Part shown: positions 7,518-9,299 of the stretch, piece by piece
Position numbering within the stretch: position 1 is the first letter of the stretch
Layout of the letters: every line of letters begins with the position of its first letter
NCBI GenBank assembly: GCA_036166735.1
Contig: JAYZHG010000037.1
Span: 1 to 9,299 of the forward strand
DNA: 9,299 bases
Reading direction: 5' to 3'
Source: JAPYTU01 sp036166735
GTDB taxonomy: Bacteria > Bacteroidota > Bacteroidia > Cytophagales > MED-G16
Position numbers and translations under genes: made by a program
Notes under the pieces: model-generated
Databases searched by the model: none
Told to the model about the DNA's origin: nothing
What the model saw: only the letters and a program-made list of their open reading frames with translations

Positions 7518-8003
7518 TTTTAAATCTTTCGGAAATTTAATCCATTCTACTAATCCTGATTTATAATTTATATTCTTCCAATTATCAACATCAAATACTA
7601 TTATTACAATACCTGAAGTTGGCAAATTATCTAATTTTAAATTAGTTAATTTATTAATGATATTAGTTAAACCAGGATTATGCCCAACAATTATTGCATT
7701 ATTATATTTATTATGTATTTTAAGAACACAGTCAAAAATTAAATCAGATGAAGAATGGTATAAATTTTCAGACAATATATTTGATCTAACATTAATTAAA
7801 TCTAAAAAATAATTTGACGTTTGAGTAGTTCTTTTTGATGAACTAGATAATAATAAATCAACTTTTTTAATCTTGTTAGATAATTCAAATGACATTTTTT
7901 TTGCATCCTTTATACCTCTCTTATTAAGAGGTCTATCAAAATCAGATAAGCTATGATCCTTCCAACTTGATTTACTATGTCTAATTATTATTAAAGTTTT
8001 CAA
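7512..8003 (-). CDS. sixA: SixA-like histidine phosphatase (phosphoglycerate-mutase superfamily)
   Basis: This 163-residue protein fits the SixA branch of the histidine phosphatases. E. coli SixA dephosphorylates phosphohistidine on signalling or phosphotransfer proteins; for other members the substrate is often unknown. The nucleophile motif is RHSKSSW (8-14, H9), the family's usual RHAKSSW. It is followed by DFDRPLNKRG (21-30), SSSSKRTTQT (53-62, R58), E79, and the second catalytic histidine in VGHNPGL (H108). The protein has no signal peptide and is complete. Translation starts at TTG (8003-8001), whose last two bases are the start of the glycosyltransferase's TGA stop, giving a 4-nt TTGA overlap; no ATG precedes the conserved N terminus. 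The stop codon lies inside the end of hslU on the opposite strand. The family is clear; the specific phosphohistidine substrate is not. Confidence 0.88.
   Translation of the reverse strand: MKTLIIIRHSKSSWKDHSLSDFDRPLNKRGIKDAKKMSFELSNKIKKVDLLLSSSSKRTTQTSNYFLDLINVRSNILSENLYHSSSDLIFDCVLKIHNKYNNAIIVGHNPGLTNIINKLTNLKLDNLPTSGIVIIVFDVDNWKNINYKSGLVEWIKFPKDLKL
7520..7540 (+). terminator. Weak hairpin at the hslU/sixA convergence, possible terminator
   Basis: TTAAAT-C-TT / AAATTTAA forms an 8-bp stem with one bulged C and a TCGG loop, starting 3 nt after the hslU stop and lying wholly inside the last codons of sixA. No T run follows on either strand. It is the only hairpin I noticed near the point where the two convergent units meet, which is the main argument for it. 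Confidence 0.22.
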
Positions 8004-8848
8004 AAAATAGATTTAAAACGACTTGGAATTTTAATAATTGGATTTCCTTTAAGGTTTCCTGGCTTATTTATAGCATAAAAAGGTCTAAACCATGATTGTT
8101 TCTTTCTAGCTTTATCAAAGAAAGAATCACCATCAATCGGTGAACTATTTTCAATTAACATAAAAAGCTTATTACGTCTATCAAAATGTCTTTTCCAACC
8201 ATCTTTTAATAGCGACTTATCCCCCATTTTTTTCTGTGCTATTTTATAATCAACCATACCTAAATGAAATAAAAACAGGTTTGGATCAATTGTAAAATTT
8301 TTTCCTTTTATCCTATGTAGACCTGAGCCCCACGTAAGAGGTCTAGTAGCAATAATTGGTTTCGTATAACGAGCCGAAACATGAGCAAAATTTCTCTGCT
8401 CTAAAAAACATTTTTTAGGATTTATTGATTTTTCATTATTTCGATTTTGACCTACATCTAATCCTAAAGCTGAAAGAGAAGAAGAAAAAATAGGCTTCTG
8501 CAAATACTCAAATAATGTTAGATTAACATTTGGATCCACGACCAATAATTCATCAATATCACAGGCAATTACAAGATCATATCGATGAAATAAAGTTTTT
8601 GCAAATTTAGAAATAATTAAAGCACGATTACGATCACCAGTAGATCTACCGTATTTAATATGAGGAATCTTTATAAAATTTATTTTTTCAGCTTTTTCAG
8701 GTGAAGGTTGATCAAAACCATCTAAAATGAGAAACAAATTATTAAAACCAAATATTTGACTATAATAATCAATCCATTTTGAAATGAAAAAATTATCGTT
8801 TCTAGCCATAGAAAGTACGGCAATATTTTTATTAATATTATCTTTCAT
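8000..8848 (-). CDS. Glycosyltransferase, family 2-like (Glyco_tranf_2_4 type)
   Basis: This is a likely cytoplasmic GT-A fold glycosyltransferase of 282 residues, probably moving a sugar from a nucleotide donor onto a surface glycan. The N terminus AVLSMARNDNFFISKWIDYY (10-29) is the typical opening of this group, which often reads 'RNEx.fi.eW..Y'. The metal/nucleotide motif is ACDIDELLVVD (95-105; D97 and D99 form DxD). Later features are SGLHRI (175-180) and FLFHLGMVDY (192-201), resembling the conserved acceptor-side histidines of the group. The C-terminal third is basic (KKMGDK, WKRHFDRR). No membrane segment or signal peptide is visible. The start ATG lies 13 nt after the upstream partial gene, and the stop overlaps the sixA TTG start. 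The stretch 8281-8400 within it counts to 45 G/C of 120, higher than most of the window. Donor and acceptor cannot be deduced. Confidence 0.8.
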   Translation of the reverse strand: MKDNINKNIAVLSMARNDNFFISKWIDYYSQIFGFNNLFLILDGFDQPSPEKAEKINFIKIPHIKYGRSTGDRNRALIISKFAKTLFHRYDLVIACDIDELLVVDPNVNLTLFEYLQKPIFSSSLSALGLDVGQNRNNEKSINPKKCFLEQRNFAHVSARYTKPIIATRPLTWGSGLHRIKGKNFTIDPNLFLFHLGMVDYKIAQKKMGDKSLLKDGWKRHFDRRNKLFMLIENSSPIDGDSFFDKARKKQSWFRPFYAINKPGNLKGNPIIKIPSRFKSIF

Positions 8849-8861
8849 TTTATGAAATTAA

Positions 8862-9299
8862 TTACAAATTCAAAATATCATCCATCCAATTAAATATTTT
8901 TTCTTGATCTTCTCTTTTTGCTAAATCAAGACTTTGTATACATACAAATTTAATATCCTTATTTTTAGCACATAATTTAATTTTTTTACTAACATAATTC
9001 TCCTGTCTATTAACAGGCTTAAAGTATATCGCTTGTATTGGAACAGAGAAAAAATTGCCTTCACAAATTTCTAAATGATTAGCAAGAGCTATAGTATTAT
9101 ATTGATTATAATTTCGAAATTTAAGATCCATATATTTTAAAAAGATATTATTATGTCTATTAAAGTAATTTTTTAATCTATTTCTATCAACTGGATGAGG
9201 CGTATGTTCTGATCTAAAAAATCGAAATTTAAATCCTAAAATTTTTGCAGACCACCATTGACTAATATAAAATGAAGGACTTAAATTTGTAGTATTATA
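8862..9299 (-). CDS. Unrecognised protein, N terminus beyond the right edge
   Basis: The frame is open from the stop at 8862 all the way to base 9299. The ATG at 9131 is therefore probably internal, and 145 residues are visible. I do not recognise the family. The part before that ATG looks like real coding sequence: it is dense in aromatic and charged residues, with SQWWSAKILGF (WW at 9252-9257) and RFFRSEHTPHPVDRNRL (9174-9224). The rest has YNQYNTIALANHLEICEGN, then alternating hydrophobic strands (VPIQAIYFKPV, IKFVCIQSLDLAK), and ends in a tryptophan-containing helix (IFNWMDDILNL). No membrane segment is seen. The last 30 residues recall the end of sulfotransferases, where a strand with an 'ED-L' motif precedes a final helix, but that is only a shape resemblance. 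It lies 13 nt upstream of the glycosyltransferase, so a surface-glycan role is a reasonable guess. Confidence 0.75.
   Translation of the reverse strand, partial: YNTTNLSPSFYISQWWSAKILGFKFRFFRSEHTPHPVDRNRLKNYFNRHNNIFLKYMDLKFRNYNQYNTIALANHLEICEGNFFSVPIQAIYFKPVNRQENYVSKKIKLCAKNKDIKFVCIQSLDLAKREDQEKIFNWMDDILNL

Noticed and set aside
7512..8003. Naming the SixA-like protein a phosphoglycerate mutase
   Set aside because: The short length and the RHSKSSW nucleophile motif fit the SixA branch. Phosphoglycerate mutases are longer and carry RHG motifs.
8862..9131. A complete 89-residue small protein
   Set aside because: The same frame is open to the window edge with protein-like sequence, so the ATG at 9131 is most likely internal to a longer gene.
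1..9299. CRISPR array, insertion sequence, tRNA or other structural RNA, toxin-antitoxin or defence genes
   Set aside because: Protein genes fill both strands almost without gaps, and no spaced direct repeats, transposase motifs or cloverleaf-like sequence were seen.

Overview
The window looks like a chromosomal segment of a very A+T-rich member of the Bacteroidota, probably a streamlined Flavobacteriales-like organism. By eye only about a quarter of the bases are G or C. The taxonomic cues are a PorQ-type protein of the type IX secretion system (found only in Bacteroidota), a GH3-family acyl-adenylase of the kind common in that phylum, a RseP with the phylum's 'GDIDESFD-like' N-terminal style, and genes with no Shine-Dalgarno sequence in front of them. 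This is inference from protein style, not a database match.

Plus strand, 1-7517: the 3' three quarters of dnaA (running off the left edge) is followed by a 112-base gap and then a tightly packed five-gene run: a GH3-family adenylase, dxr, rseP, porQ and hslU. Spacings are 1 nt, 3 nt, a 26-nt overlap and 9 nt, so the five are probably co-transcribed. They combine isoprenoid precursor synthesis (Dxr), intramembrane proteolysis (RseP), an outer-membrane secretion component (PorQ), a cytoplasmic unfoldase (HslU) and an adenylating enzyme whose bacterial substrate is unknown.

Minus strand, 7512-9299: a second, convergent transcription unit reads inward from the right edge. It holds an unrecognised protein running off the window, a family 2-type glycosyltransferase, and a SixA-like histidine phosphatase. 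The last two overlap by 4 nt (TTGA). The sixA and hslU 3' ends overlap by 6 nt, so the two units meet with no intergenic space.

No tRNA, rRNA, CRISPR array, insertion sequence or recognisable replication origin is visible. No gene-free stretch exceeds 112 bases. I do not see a clear new biological system. The items most worth a second look are the (AAT)8 poly-asparagine tract inside the DnaA ATPase domain, the in-frame 7-mer TCCCTTA recurring four times in porQ only, the odd gene mix of the five-gene run, and the unrecognised protein at the right edge, which extends well beyond its first internal ATG.
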